Positions 62,601 to 64,000 of a stretch of DNA of 64,000 bases are shown here, piece by piece. The notes under the pieces were generated by a model. The model ran no database searches, had not been told where the DNA came from, and saw nothing but the letters and a program-made list of their open reading frames with translations. The stretch is from NCBI GenBank assembly GCA_018389105.1, contig JACATO010002138.1, forward strand, positions 806,001 through 870,000, written 5' to 3'. This stretch comes from Nautilus pompilius (taxonomy: Eukaryota > Mollusca > Cephalopoda > Nautilida > Nautilidae). Within the stretch, counting starts at the first letter, position 1. Every line of letters starts with the position of its first letter. The position numbers were made by a program, and so were the translations under genes.

Positions 62601-62902
62601 TCGCTCCAGAAAGTTGTGTATGTGACTATCATGATGACTCTTTTTTTTCCATTAATAATTTGGATGTACCTGATGATAGTCCACGCCCTTAAAATGTGTA
62701 GATATACTATTTTATTTATTTTCCCTCTTTAAGAAATAATAAATAAGAGTTCAATAGCCAATATTCATTTAATTTTTTTTTTTTTTAAGGATGGTGCCAC
62801 CAAAATACTTCATAATCATCTAAAAACGGCCAGTAGTGATACCGAAGTTCTTTCTCCTCGAAATGCAACAAGTCCAGTCTCTCGGCTAAGGCCACCTTCC
62901 AG
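9919..62902 (+). CDS. CLASP: CLASP (CLIP-associating protein), partial multi-exon gene
   Basis: CLASP proteins bind tubulin through TOG (HEAT-repeat) domains, bind EB1 through SxIP motifs, and suppress microtubule catastrophe at plus ends, the cell cortex, kinetochores and the Golgi. About 24 plus-strand exons with GT-AG borders and matching phases read in the same order as vertebrate CLASP1/2: a TOG2 lead-in, TOG2 (exons 11560-16657), a Ser/Arg-rich linker with SAIPRSQG, then TOG3 (49835-62902). The joined exons total about 2.3 kb of coding sequence in a 53-kb span. The start codon, TOG1, the C-terminal TOG domain and the stop are not seen and should lie outside the window. Identification is by recalled similarity to human CLASP1/2, dense and collinear over many exons, so I am very sure of the family. 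Whether the animal has one CLASP or several cannot be told here. Exon coordinates are given individually below. Confidence 0.96.
9990..11559 (+). other. Intron within the TOG2 entry
   Basis: AT-rich intron with GTAGCT donor and TTTTTGCAG acceptor. I see no recognisable repeat or further exon. Confidence 0.8.
11560..11652 (+). CDS. CLASP: CLASP exon: start of TOG2 (HEAT A)
   Basis: The exon is 31 codons, phase 0 at both ends, with acceptor TTTTTGCAG and donor GTAAGT. It reads VFSNRDIQEHLNKIK then DVLSDPNNDWEKRVES. This parallels IYSSRDLEESINKIREIL and DDKHDWEQRV of vertebrate CLASP. The Trp in the NDWEKR loop is the position known in CLASP TOG domains as a tubulin-contact residue between the first two helices; here it is kept. 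Because it is phase 0-0, skipping would keep frame but destroy the TOG2 fold. Confidence 0.95.
11941..12086 (+). CDS. CLASP: CLASP exon: TOG2 HEAT A-B
   Basis: The acceptor is GTGTTTTCAG and the donor GTGAGT. The reading LRTVRALLVSGAADYEDFF, then a divergent loop, then VKDLRSQVVREASITIA aligns with KKIRSLLLAGAAEYDNFF and AKDLRSQVVREACIT of vertebrate CLASP. The RSQVVREA helix is the most conserved part of the domain. The exon is 146 nt and passes two bases (GC) to the next, which completes Ala. Confidence 0.96.
12087..14611 (+). other. Intron with pogo-type transposase relic
   Basis: AT-rich intron of 2.5 kb. The part from about 13020 to 14130 is a decayed plus-strand pogo/Jerky-like transposase (listed separately) and contains an 18-base G run at 13487-13504. 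The rest shows nothing recognisable. Confidence 0.8.
13020..14130 (+). pseudogene. Decayed pogo/Jerky-like (Tc1/mariner superfamily) transposase
   Basis: Reading across frames on the plus strand, pieces follow pogo-family order. First comes an N-terminal CENP-B-type HTH region (VYTKSTTINEVARKIGVDKK near 13070, MDLPK near 13170, a Gly-rich GGSEK motif). A GGKVTVILP-like segment follows at about 13570, then NSDVAVIAAHCTSLVQLADV near 13815, which resembles the pogo LNSDVAVIPGGCTSLVQPLD motif. The tail has ETPDLIRKSF near 14010 and ALDDMLWNMDSD near 14080, which resembles the C-terminal DLIRKSFKKCGI and ALDGTEDDLLWEDSD. Many stops and frame changes and an 18-base G run show it is long dead. Terminal repeats were not identified, so the ends are approximate. 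The family is pogo/Jerky-like; the subgroup is uncertain. Confidence 0.75.
14612..14747 (+). CDS. CLASP: CLASP exon: TOG2 HEAT C-D
   Basis: The acceptor TTATGTTGTAG lies behind a long T tract and the donor is GTAAGT. It reads YLSQQLGNKLDHFAESILP, then SLINLIPNTAKVMATSGTV, then CIRFLIQ. Human CLASP has HLSSVLGNKFDHGAEAIMPTI, FNLIPNSAKIMATSG and VRLIIR in the same order. The exon is 136 nt, with one base completing Ala at the junction, and ends in phase 0. Confidence 0.97.
14748..15143 (+). other. Short intron (396 nt)
   Basis: AT-rich, ending in a T/C-rich tract and CTCCAG. Nothing else is seen. Confidence 0.85.
15144..15214 (+). CDS. CLASP: CLASP exon: TOG2 HEAT D-E
   Basis: The acceptor is TTTCTCCTCCAG and the donor GTGAGT. 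It reads FTHSPRLVPIITVNSSSK then NNIIR, matching THIPRLIPVITSNCTSKSVAVR of vertebrate CLASP. The two trailing bases AG join the A of the next exon to give Arg, as in the vertebrate RRR stretch. The length is 71 nt. Confidence 0.95.
15215..15769 (+). other. Short intron (555 nt)
   Basis: AT-rich with a (TA)n piece near 15412 and a GATA-type repeat near 15533. The acceptor has a long T tract ending in AAAG. No other feature is seen. Confidence 0.85.
15770..15907 (+). CDS. CLASP: CLASP exon: TOG2 HEAT E-F
   Basis: The acceptor is T-rich and ends TTTAAAG; the donor is AAA|GTGAGT. It reads RFCCELLNQLLHTWPTHILE, then KHIAILQESIKRGISDADSE, then ARAFSRK. Vertebrate CLASP has RCFEFLDLLLQEWQTHSLERH, VLAETIKKGIHDADSEAR and EARK. 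The exon is 138 nt, with one base in and two bases out. Confidence 0.96.
15908..16568 (+). other. Intron (661 nt)
   Basis: AT-rich intron between the last two TOG2 exons. No repeat or exon is recognised. Confidence 0.85.
16569..16771 (+). CDS. CLASP: CLASP exon: end of TOG2 and start of Ser/Arg linker, with frame break or 44-nt intron
   Basis: The acceptor is TTGATTCAG. The first part, to 16657, reads AYWGFADHFRDQAESLLNS then LEVSKQKVLQG, matching CYWGFHSHF, EAEHLYHTLESSYQKALQ. The tail, from 16702, reads DSLKLPKSRSRSASQERSG then VDNLG before donor GTAAGT at 16772, like the SLQRSRSDID linker of vertebrates. Between them the frame changes by one. Two explanations fit. One is a canonical GTGAGC...CACAG intron of 44 nt (16658-16701), which restores frame exactly (LQ-D-SL). 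The other is one lost C in the CCCC run at 16686-16689; with it the segment would read as Ser/Asn-rich coding, as expected of this linker. All other introns here are over 200 nt, which favours a base error. The downstream exon at 19131 is open only in the frame set by the tail. Confidence 0.88.
17091..17704. mobile_element. Short Tigger-like (pogo group) non-autonomous element
   Basis: The left end reads TAGTAGAACCTCTATTATGG, like the common Tigger terminal repeat. The right end, read on the minus strand, is AGTTGAGACCAAGGGTGTTC followed by TGGATAAGCG, also typical of Tigger ends. The inside near 17560-17640 resembles Tigger 3' sequence (AGAAGGTACATGTGTATAAA, then TGTGGGGAAC). It carries no intact transposase, so it looks like a deletion derivative of about 0.6 kb. 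The two ends are diverged from each other, so the limits are estimates. Confidence 0.42.
18067..18522 (+). other. Unassigned 151-codon open frame inside an intron
   Basis: An ATG-started frame runs to a stop at 18520. It is the longest open frame in the window. The peptide shows no domain, signal or motif that I recognise, and the opposite strand also has a 72-codon open frame (18133-18351). The sequence is a little less AT-rich than its flanks, which together with the open frames suggests a degraded mobile element rather than a host exon. No splice-compatible link to CLASP was needed or found. Function unknown; it may be chance. Confidence 0.25.
19131..19201 (+). CDS. CLASP: CLASP exon: basic Ser-rich linker
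   Basis: The acceptor is TCCTTTTCAG and the donor ACAG|GTAAAT. One base completes Gly, then it reads RICISGPRRSVVTKVTSP then KSDRT, with one base out. It corresponds in position to GRIRTRRQSSGS of vertebrate CLASP1 and is basic, as expected for microtubule-lattice binding. The length is 71 nt. The frame continues that set by the tail of the preceding exon, which supports that reading. Confidence 0.85.
19568..22278 (-). mobile_element. Pogo-type DNA transposon with terminal inverted repeats, inactive
   Basis: The left end (TTTA then CATCGTTATCCCGCATA) and the right end read in reverse (TTTA then TGCTGTTACCCCGCATA) match over most bases and are flanked by TA, the target site of the Tc1/mariner superfamily. 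Near each end is a palindrome ACTTGCATGCAAGT (about 19656 and 22230). The inside encodes a pogo transposase on the minus strand between about 21170 and 19830. The order is MRNRAATYPLLDTELTRYIR, AKLYPGQQGQQFVASQGYLR, NMDKTPCYFDLP, a GVVVLGSKGG region, then an acidic tail. The total length of 2.7 kb is reasonable for a full pogo copy. Confidence 0.85.
19830..21170 (-). pseudogene. Pogo transposase, decayed
   Basis: On the minus strand this encodes a CENP-B/pogo-like DDE transposase, which would cut and join transposon ends in the nucleus. Visible parts are a HTH-type region (SQGYLRRFLLRNQL near 20870), the first catalytic Asp in NMDKTPCYFDLP (about 20740), an IFKNLKNAPKGKYSIGVVV segment (about 20550), and a second-Asp region read as SSLLIMYSATSHKSD (about 20400) in which Tyr stands where pogo has Asp. 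The tail from about 20000 is acidic (DDEQLDQSDNEEDG). Several frame changes and stops split the reading, and with one catalytic Asp gone it should be inactive. Confidence 0.8.
23900..23932 (+). CDS. CLASP: CLASP micro-exon (33 nt), acidic
   Basis: The acceptor is TGTGTTCAG and the donor GAAG|GTAAGC. It reads EDNDVEADDAE with phase 1 at both ends. Skipping would join the exon at 19131 directly to 24135 in frame (GAT, Asp either way), so it is a good cassette-exon candidate. The acidic block inside an otherwise basic linker could weaken microtubule binding when included; this is inference. Confidence 0.75.
24135..24251 (+). CDS. CLASP: CLASP exon: linker, Ser-rich
   Basis: The acceptor is CCTGTTGCAG and the donor TTGC|GTAAGA. 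It reads DSRHAGGIVRSSSAVDLTGS, then TKHLAAITARLTPGFTCSL, with one base out to complete Pro. It is phase 1 to 1 and 117 nt. There is no strong vertebrate counterpart, since this linker part diverges quickly, but splice sites and phase on both sides agree. Reading past the donor ends in a stop after three codons, so intron retention would truncate the protein before TOG3. Confidence 0.8.
24252..31815 (+). other. Long intron (7.6 kb)
   Basis: AT-rich. It holds a TTAACCCTTATGATCC motif at 26245 that resembles one end of a piggyBac-type element without a matching partner, (GTTT)n tracts at about 26150-26170 and 27705-27740, and a (GT)n tract at 31759-31776 close to the next acceptor. No exon was recognised, though very short exons could be missed. 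Confidence 0.65.
31759..31776. repeat. (GT)9 microsatellite 39 bases upstream of a linker exon
   Basis: A run of GT dinucleotides sits between the likely branch region and the acceptor at 31815. GU-rich tracts near 3' splice sites can bind CELF- or TDP-43-type factors in animals; a role here is inference. Confidence 0.85.
31816..31902 (+). CDS. CLASP: CLASP exon: Ser/Arg linker, SQSQ motif
   Basis: The acceptor is TATTTCCAG and the donor CAGC|GTAAGT. It reads RRKHSTTSSLASSERSRSR then NRIGVSQSQ and passes one base to form Pro. Vertebrate CLASP has RGRSRTKMVSQSQP at this place, a clear match. The exon is 87 nt, phase 1 to 1. It is rich in Ser and Arg, as expected of the microtubule-lattice binding region and its phosphorylation sites. 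Confidence 0.92.
35855..35878. repeat. (GT)n microsatellite
   Basis: About 12 GT units in mid-intron, preceded by a T-run and followed by a T-rich stretch. Confidence 0.85.
38781..38810. repeat. (CT)15 tract just upstream of the SxIP exon
   Basis: Fifteen CT units preceded by C-rich sequence, ending about 45 bases before the exon at 38855. UCUCU repeats at such positions are classic polypyrimidine-tract-binding protein sites in animals. Regulation of this exon is inference. Confidence 0.85.
38855..38995 (+). CDS. CLASP: CLASP exon with the EB1-binding SxIP motif
   Basis: The acceptor is TGTTGTTGCAG and the donor TATG|GTAAAA. It reads SSRSGSPSSRLSCSRTEVH, then TPGRTRRSAIPRSQG, then TSRETSPTRSIY. 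The SAIPRSQG motif matches the vertebrate SKIPRSQGCSRETSP site, which holds CLASP at growing ends by binding the EB1 C-terminal domain, and basic residues flank it as the motif needs. SRETSP and SGSP are likely proline-directed or GSK3-type phosphorylation sites by analogy. The exon is 141 nt, phase 1 to 1. Vertebrate CLASPs have a second SxIP (SRIPRPS) shortly after; none is seen here. Confidence 0.95.
38996..39665 (+). other. Intron (670 nt)
   Basis: AT-rich; acceptor TTTTTCTACCAG. No repeat is recognised. Confidence 0.85.
39666..39713 (+). CDS. CLASP: CLASP micro-exon (48 nt), basic
   Basis: The acceptor is TTCTACCAG and the donor AAC|GTAAGG. Two bases complete Gly, then it reads RERRFSGSRLGPTQK with one base out. 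It is phase 1 to 1, so skipping keeps frame. It corresponds in place to the Ser/Arg segment between the SxIP region and the MRVL block of vertebrate CLASP. Confidence 0.82.
39794..39839. repeat. Imperfect inverted repeat (16-17 bp arms)
   Basis: GGATTGGCCAATGATCT at 39794-39810 pairs with AGATCATTGGCGATCC at 39824-39839, differing at one mismatch and one extra base, with a 13-base loop. It may be a hairpin or the edge of the neighbouring Tc1-like element. Confidence 0.6.
40400..41225 (+). pseudogene. Tc1-like transposase, decayed but nearly full order
   Basis: Plus-strand pieces follow Tc1 transposase order. EEAQSIGMVQGGM then VHHSITSRALHSSV (about 40430-40540) matches the first helix-turn-helix (ERGQAIGMVQGGMTQ, STISRAL). 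A piece like FSPSSLDFV (about 40770) is followed by NCAITQHD and DGSIMVF (about 40855-40900), which matches RVLFSDESRF and FGGGSVMVWGG. FIFMNGNNACSHCAHVVRA (about 40990) then LNLIEPIQDNMGRHV (about 41065) matches the FIFQDDNARPHRA and LNPIEHVWDMLGRR motifs. SLDQLEVALV and PQQQLDCLI (about 41130-41205) match the tail. Stops and frame changes are scattered through it, the linker between the HTH and catalytic parts is short, and the second catalytic Asp is replaced, so it is inactive. Confidence 0.82.
41640..42000 (+). pseudogene. Possible second Tc1/mariner-type fragment
   Basis: A frame near 41730-41830 reads TKATEISRRMVRQHHLRYD then YRG, which resembles the second HTH of Tc1 transposases (VSRRTVRRRLHEAGLRS, RPAVRKP). 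It is followed by LLSNKE-like basic sequence, where the family has LLTKKHRKARL. The match is short and in one domain only. It lies after, not before, the C-terminal part of the relic at 40400-41225, so it would be a separate copy. Confidence 0.35.
42288..42355 (+). CDS. CLASP: CLASP exon: linker, MRVL-like block
   Basis: The acceptor is GTGTCTTTCAG and the donor CTG|GTTAGT. It reads PTVMAQRILRQGSDSE then AALADAL, matching VNAMRVLSTSTDLEAAVADAL of vertebrate CLASP. The exon is 68 nt and ends in phase 0. The donor GTTAGT is weaker than most in this gene. Confidence 0.92.
42356..43613 (+). other. Intron (1.3 kb)
   Basis: AT-rich with T-runs near 43310 and 43350. Nothing else is recognised. Confidence 0.85.
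43614..43646 (+). CDS. CLASP: CLASP micro-exon (33 nt)
   Basis: The acceptor is TTGTTTTCTAG and the donor GGGCAG|GTGAGA. It reads GDISQQRTVGQ, phase 0 to 0. It corresponds to the optional GDIRTKK segment that differs between vertebrate CLASP isoforms (ADALLLGDIRTKKKPARRR against ADALKKPVRRR), so alternative inclusion is likely. Confidence 0.82.
44186..44632. repeat. CT-rich low-complexity satellite
   Basis: About 450 bases made almost wholly of CTCTCC, CCATCT and CTCTCTCT units on the plus strand, beginning with a GA-rich segment (about 44186-44240) that could pair with the CT part. It ends in a pure (CT)n run at about 44590-44630. The long reverse-strand open frame of Arg/Glu/Met across it is a by-product of the repeat, not a gene. 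Confidence 0.9.
45572..45815 (+). repeat. tRNA-derived SINE
   Basis: The head has an A-box-like TAGCTGGATCG (about 45585) and a B-box-like GGTTCAAGTTC (about 45608) in tRNA spacing, followed by an unrelated GC-richer body to about 45795 and an A-rich tail (GAAGGAAAAAAAA). The base composition differs plainly from the AT-rich intron around it. It is not a tRNA gene, since no acceptor-stem pairing is seen. The body shows no evident match to the SINE at 3249. Confidence 0.6.
46516..46629 (+). CDS. CLASP: CLASP exon: acidic-Ser block before TOG3
   Basis: The acceptor is TATTTGTAG and the donor GAG|GTGAGT. It reads SLPPLRKQFESYDSDDAG, then SETSSLCSERSFSSYGRT, then SE. Vertebrate CLASP has RRRYEPYGMYSDDDANSDAS and SVCSERSYGSRNG, a clear match. 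The exon is 114 nt, phase 0 to 0. Confidence 0.95.
46630..48500 (+). other. Intron before a probable micro-exon (1.9 kb)
   Basis: AT-rich with an A-run at about 46849-46867 and a GA tract near 46952. No exon or transposase piece was recognised. Confidence 0.75.
48501..48539 (+). CDS. CLASP: Probable CLASP micro-exon (39 nt)
   Basis: A pyrimidine-rich run ending TCTATTGGAG precedes 48501, and a CAG|GTAACA donor follows 48539. It reads RGDASRKEPVLEQ in phase 0 to 0, which fits exactly between the exons at 46516 and 49835 in place of the vertebrate IPHYLRQTEDVA segment. Vertebrate residues are not conserved here and the acceptor is GAG rather than CAG or TAG, so it may be an optional exon or chance. 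Confidence 0.48.
48540..49834 (+). other. Intron before TOG3 (1.3 kb)
   Basis: AT-rich; acceptor TTATTATTTTGTAG. No feature is recognised. Confidence 0.8.
49835..49938 (+). CDS. CLASP: CLASP exon: start of TOG3
   Basis: The acceptor is TATTTTGTAG and the donor TTTAAA|GTAAGC. It reads VVSDILRNLSSSSYTDRKEG, then LIGLQNLLQGNRSL, with two bases passed on. Vertebrate CLASP has VAEVLNHCASSNWSERKEGL and LGLQNLLKSQRTL. The loop Trp of the vertebrate domain (SNWSER) is Tyr here (SSYTDR). The length is 104 nt. Confidence 0.96.
49939..50852 (+). other. Intron (0.9 kb)
   Basis: AT-rich with a (GT)n tract at 50293-50311. A somewhat GC-richer segment at about 50630-50720 (GGGCGGCACAGTAGTGCGCT) resembles the head of some SINEs, but I could not confirm promoter boxes. 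Confidence 0.7.
50853..50916 (+). CDS. CLASP: CLASP exon: TOG3 second helix pair
   Basis: The acceptor is TTCTTTTCCAG and the donor AAG|GTAATT. One base completes Asn, then it reads RVELKKLTDVFTRMFHD then PNNK, matching SRVELKRLCEIFTRMFADPH. The length is 64 nt; it ends in phase 0. Confidence 0.96.
50917..52137 (+). other. Intron (1.2 kb)
   Basis: AT-rich with a T-run near 51385 and a short (CAA)n tract near 51620. Nothing further is recognised. Confidence 0.85.
52138..52301 (+). CDS. CLASP: CLASP exon: TOG3 core
   Basis: The acceptor is TTATTGTAG and the donor AG|GTGAGC. It reads VLSMFLDSLVQLVSVYRTDL, then SDWLNILLTRLLNKTGVDVL, then GSIQAKLQRALEAV. Vertebrate CLASP has VFSMFLETLVDFI, DDLQDWLFVLLTQLLKKMG and LLGSVQAKVQKALDV. 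The length is 164 nt, with two bases passed on to make Arg. Confidence 0.97.
52302..53896 (+). other. Intron with a minus-strand Tc1-type relic
   Basis: This 1.6-kb intron is mostly a decayed Tc1-like element on the minus strand (listed separately), with a short (CT)n tract near 52516 and a T-run before the acceptor. Confidence 0.75.
52690..53400 (-). pseudogene. Tc1-like transposase relic, minus strand
   Basis: On the minus strand, ISNETKPELLGSHSDEK (about 53150-53090) resembles the first catalytic region SDETKFELFGS of Tc1 transposases. LSAKHGEGFLMDEFFRGPWY (about 53065-53005) follows, which resembles VKHGGGSVMVWGCFS. Further on, the segment DILKSQMKMDKHEISKIFGE (about 52830-52770) resembles the tail LWEILQENWNKIDKEFI. 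The first Asp position is Asn here, and stops and frame changes cut the reading, so it is inactive. Terminal repeats were not found and both limits are approximate. Confidence 0.62.
53897..53975 (+). CDS. CLASP: CLASP exon: TOG3
   Basis: The acceptor is TTTGTGTTTCAG and the donor AAG|GTAGGT. One base completes Arg, then it reads AVFPCCVQFSILTRFIIDQT then QSPNLK, matching SFPFDQQFNILMRFIVDQTQTPNLK. The length is 79 nt; it ends in phase 0. Confidence 0.96.
57000..58570 (-). pseudogene. Jerky/Tigger-type (pogo group) transposase relic
   Basis: The minus strand follows Jerky-family order. An N-terminal HTH is seen as MKKLSDDYGIGTSNLQ (about 58460). RLQRWLNRFMMCRGTQILK, then CSERLSANHGAAEDY (about 58315-58210) is next. 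The first catalytic Asp lies in IYDNDKTALYWYHIPKKTF (about 58150), where the usual DET is DKT. DMLTVLGCSNAAGTHKCKLL then FSGKSSHPCTFK (about 58050-57960) resembles the VCANATGTHKLPLLVIGKS core. VGLDPDCKTAVILDNCS (about 57820) keeps the second Asp, TETWNKINQGTLKK lies near 57620, and LTDEEILDML near 57370 is like the family C-terminus. The 134-codon open frame at 57915-58319 is the best kept piece. The PPNVTSLIQPMDQG segment is missing or lost. It is inactive and its ends are approximate. Confidence 0.85.
59054..59176. repeat. 34-bp inverted repeat pair with 55-base spacer
   Basis: The left arm 59054-59087 and the right arm 59143-59176 are complementary at 31 of 34 positions; the shared core includes CCCAATCTG and GGATTATGCAAAG. 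A transcript would fold into a long hairpin. It may be a foldback element or the trace of an old palindromic repeat. No terminal duplication was resolved. Confidence 0.8.
60331..60694. mobile_element. Possible piggyBac-type MITE (TTAA flanked)
   Basis: TTAA at 60327-60330 followed by CCCTTGGTAACTT, and on the other side AAGGG followed by TTAA at 60695-60698, give the layout of a piggyBac-type non-autonomous element (TTAA duplication and ends starting CCCTT). Only the first five or six bases of the ends clearly match each other, so chance is not excluded. It has no coding content. Confidence 0.3.
61767..61910 (+). CDS. CLASP: CLASP exon: TOG3, most conserved part
   Basis: The acceptor is TTTGTTTCAG and the donor AAAG|GTATCA. 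It reads VKISMLNYLHDLAVMMDPTD, then FVNSSDSRLAVSRIITWTTE, then PKSADVRK. Vertebrate CLASP has VKVAILKYIESLARQMDPTD and FVNSSETRLAVSRIITWTTEPKSSDVRK, nearly the same. The exon is 48 codons, phase 0 to 0. Confidence 0.98.
61911..62435 (+). other. Intron (525 nt)
   Basis: AT-rich; acceptor TTGTTGTTATAG. Nothing else is seen. Confidence 0.85.
62436..62522 (+). CDS. CLASP: CLASP exon: TOG3
   Basis: The acceptor is GTTGTTATAG and the donor CAG|GTAAAA. It reads VAQSVLIALFNLNAPEFSM then MLSLLPKAFQ, matching AAQIVLISLFELNTPEFTM and LLGALPKTFQ. The exon is 29 codons, phase 0 to 0. Confidence 0.97.
62790..62902 (+). CDS. CLASP: CLASP exon: end of TOG3 and start of second linker
   Basis: The acceptor is T-rich and ends TTTTAAG; the donor is CCAG|GTAATA. 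It reads DGATKILHNHLKTASSDTEV then LSPRNATSPVSRLRPPS. Vertebrate CLASP has DGATKLLHNHLKNSSNTSVGSPS and TSRTSPL. Two bases (AG) pass to the next exon, which is outside the window. The length is 113 nt. Confidence 0.95.
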
Positions 62903-64000
62903 GTAATAATGTCTGGGAATGAGATCTAGTTCAACAATTTGTGGAGCCTCTGGTGGTTATTTTCAGAATTCGTTTCAAAACAACATAGTTTATTCCCTTT
63001 CTTTTCTAACTACCAAATGATAGATCACATGCTTAGAAATCTGATTTGGTTCACTGGAGACAATGAATTTCGAAGAGAATAATGTTATTATCTGATAACT
63101 GTTATGCTAATTGATCGCTTTTGTTACCTGTTGTATATTGTTTTTTTTTGTGGGGAGGTTCCACTTAATCTTCATTTGTGATTTTGTAGCCAGAAAATGT
63201 GTGAAGAATGCAGTAGGTATTAATTAAAATTTTTTGCACTTTCTGATTATATTCAATGAAAAGTAGAATTAACCATTTATGGACACTATATTTTTTGGGG
63301 AATCTGTGTGGAGAGAATGAAATTACACTTGTAAACCATTCAAAGAATTATCTCCCTTTAATGAAGAAATATTCAGAACTTTTCGTATTGTTAATTGGAA
63401 GATGATGCTTGATTGGTTTAGATTCTTGACACTGTTATCAGTGAGTCAGAAATATACAATGGGTTTGCTGCCTTTTTTTTCCTCCTTAGTCTGTCTGCAT
63501 TTAAAAAAAACAACTGAACTGTACAGAATTTGTGGTACTCTTTTTTTGTATAGGGGAATGTAAGCAAATGTGCTGTCATACAGCCAGCAGTTGCCCGACT
63601 CTGCTTTTTCTGTTTGCGCATATCACCATCTGACAAGTCAACAAGTTAAGATGTTCCAGATGATCCATAATTAACCAGGTTGGGGGGGGGCTCATTTATT
63701 TTGTATAGTGTATGTTTTTTTGATTTTGGCTTGCTAAAAGTTGCTTTCACTTTTCCAGGCATTATTGGATCCCACCACTACCATGCTTTGCCAAATAAAA
63801 CAATGCTCTAGTGTGTAAAGAGTTGTAATCTGCTGCACCCATCCAAAAAAAAGGGCTTTTCTTTAAATGTGTTGGCCGCTGAAATTTGAGAAATTGTTTC
63901 CTTTATTCTGAGATAAGGGCTTTGTATTTTTTGAGTATAGAAAGTAGTTTGAAAATCAGCAAAAGTTTTGGGGGGGTTTCAGTTTGTGTGCATGCATGCA
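62903..64000 (+). other. Start of the next intron, cut by the window end
   Basis: AT-rich, with a G8 run at about 63681-63689 and T-runs near 63141 and 63473. No further exon was recognised before the window end. Confidence 0.75.

Noticed and set aside
1-64000. CRISPR arrays, rRNA, functional tRNA genes, LTR or viral elements
   Set aside because: Looked for on both strands; no evenly spaced repeats, rRNA cores, full cloverleafs, or reverse-transcriptase, integrase, capsid or envelope motifs were found.

Overview
The window looks like one stretch of an AT-rich animal genome, most likely an invertebrate and perhaps a mollusc or other lophotrochozoan. The reasons are long AT-rich introns with GT-AG ends, a vertebrate-like but diverged protein, Tc1/mariner, pogo and Jerky transposon relics, and tRNA-headed SINEs. 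The species cannot be fixed from the sequence alone. I see no bacterial, organellar or rRNA signal, and no second host gene on either strand.

The host content is the middle part of a single plus-strand gene for CLASP (CLIP-associating protein), a microtubule plus-end and lattice stabiliser. It runs from about 9919 (possibly 6287) to 62902 and continues past both window edges. About 24 exons with matching phases give roughly 770 codons. The order is: the short acidic lead into TOG2; the TOG2 HEAT-repeat domain (11560-16657); a Ser/Arg-rich microtubule- and EB1-binding linker with one SxIP motif (16658-46629, plus a probable micro-exon at 48501); then the TOG3 domain (49835-62902). TOG1 and the C-terminal TOG-like/CLIP-interacting domain are not visible and should lie outside.

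The introns hold mobile-element fossils. These are a decayed pogo/Jerky transposase (13.0-14.1 kb), a short Tigger-like element (17.09-17.70 kb), a pogo element with recognisable ends (19.57-22.28 kb), a Tc1-like transposase relic (40.4-41.2 kb) with a possible second fragment (41.6-42.0 kb), another Tc1 relic on the minus strand (52.7-53.5 kb), a Jerky-type relic on the minus strand (57.0-58.6 kb), two tRNA-headed SINEs (3.25 and 45.57 kb), a possible piggyBac-type MITE (60.33-60.69 kb), and a 450-bp CT-rich satellite (44.19-44.64 kb). No LTR element or viral copy was recognised.

The most interesting points for the host gene are: (1) a reading-frame break in the exon after TOG2, explained either by one missing C in a C-run or by an unusually small 44-nt intron; (2) a series of short exons with lengths divisible by three in the linker, which suits cassette splicing; (3) (GT)n and (CT)n tracts about 40 bases upstream of two of those linker exons. 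I found no convincing new biological system: this is an ordinary, transposon-rich, long-intron animal gene.
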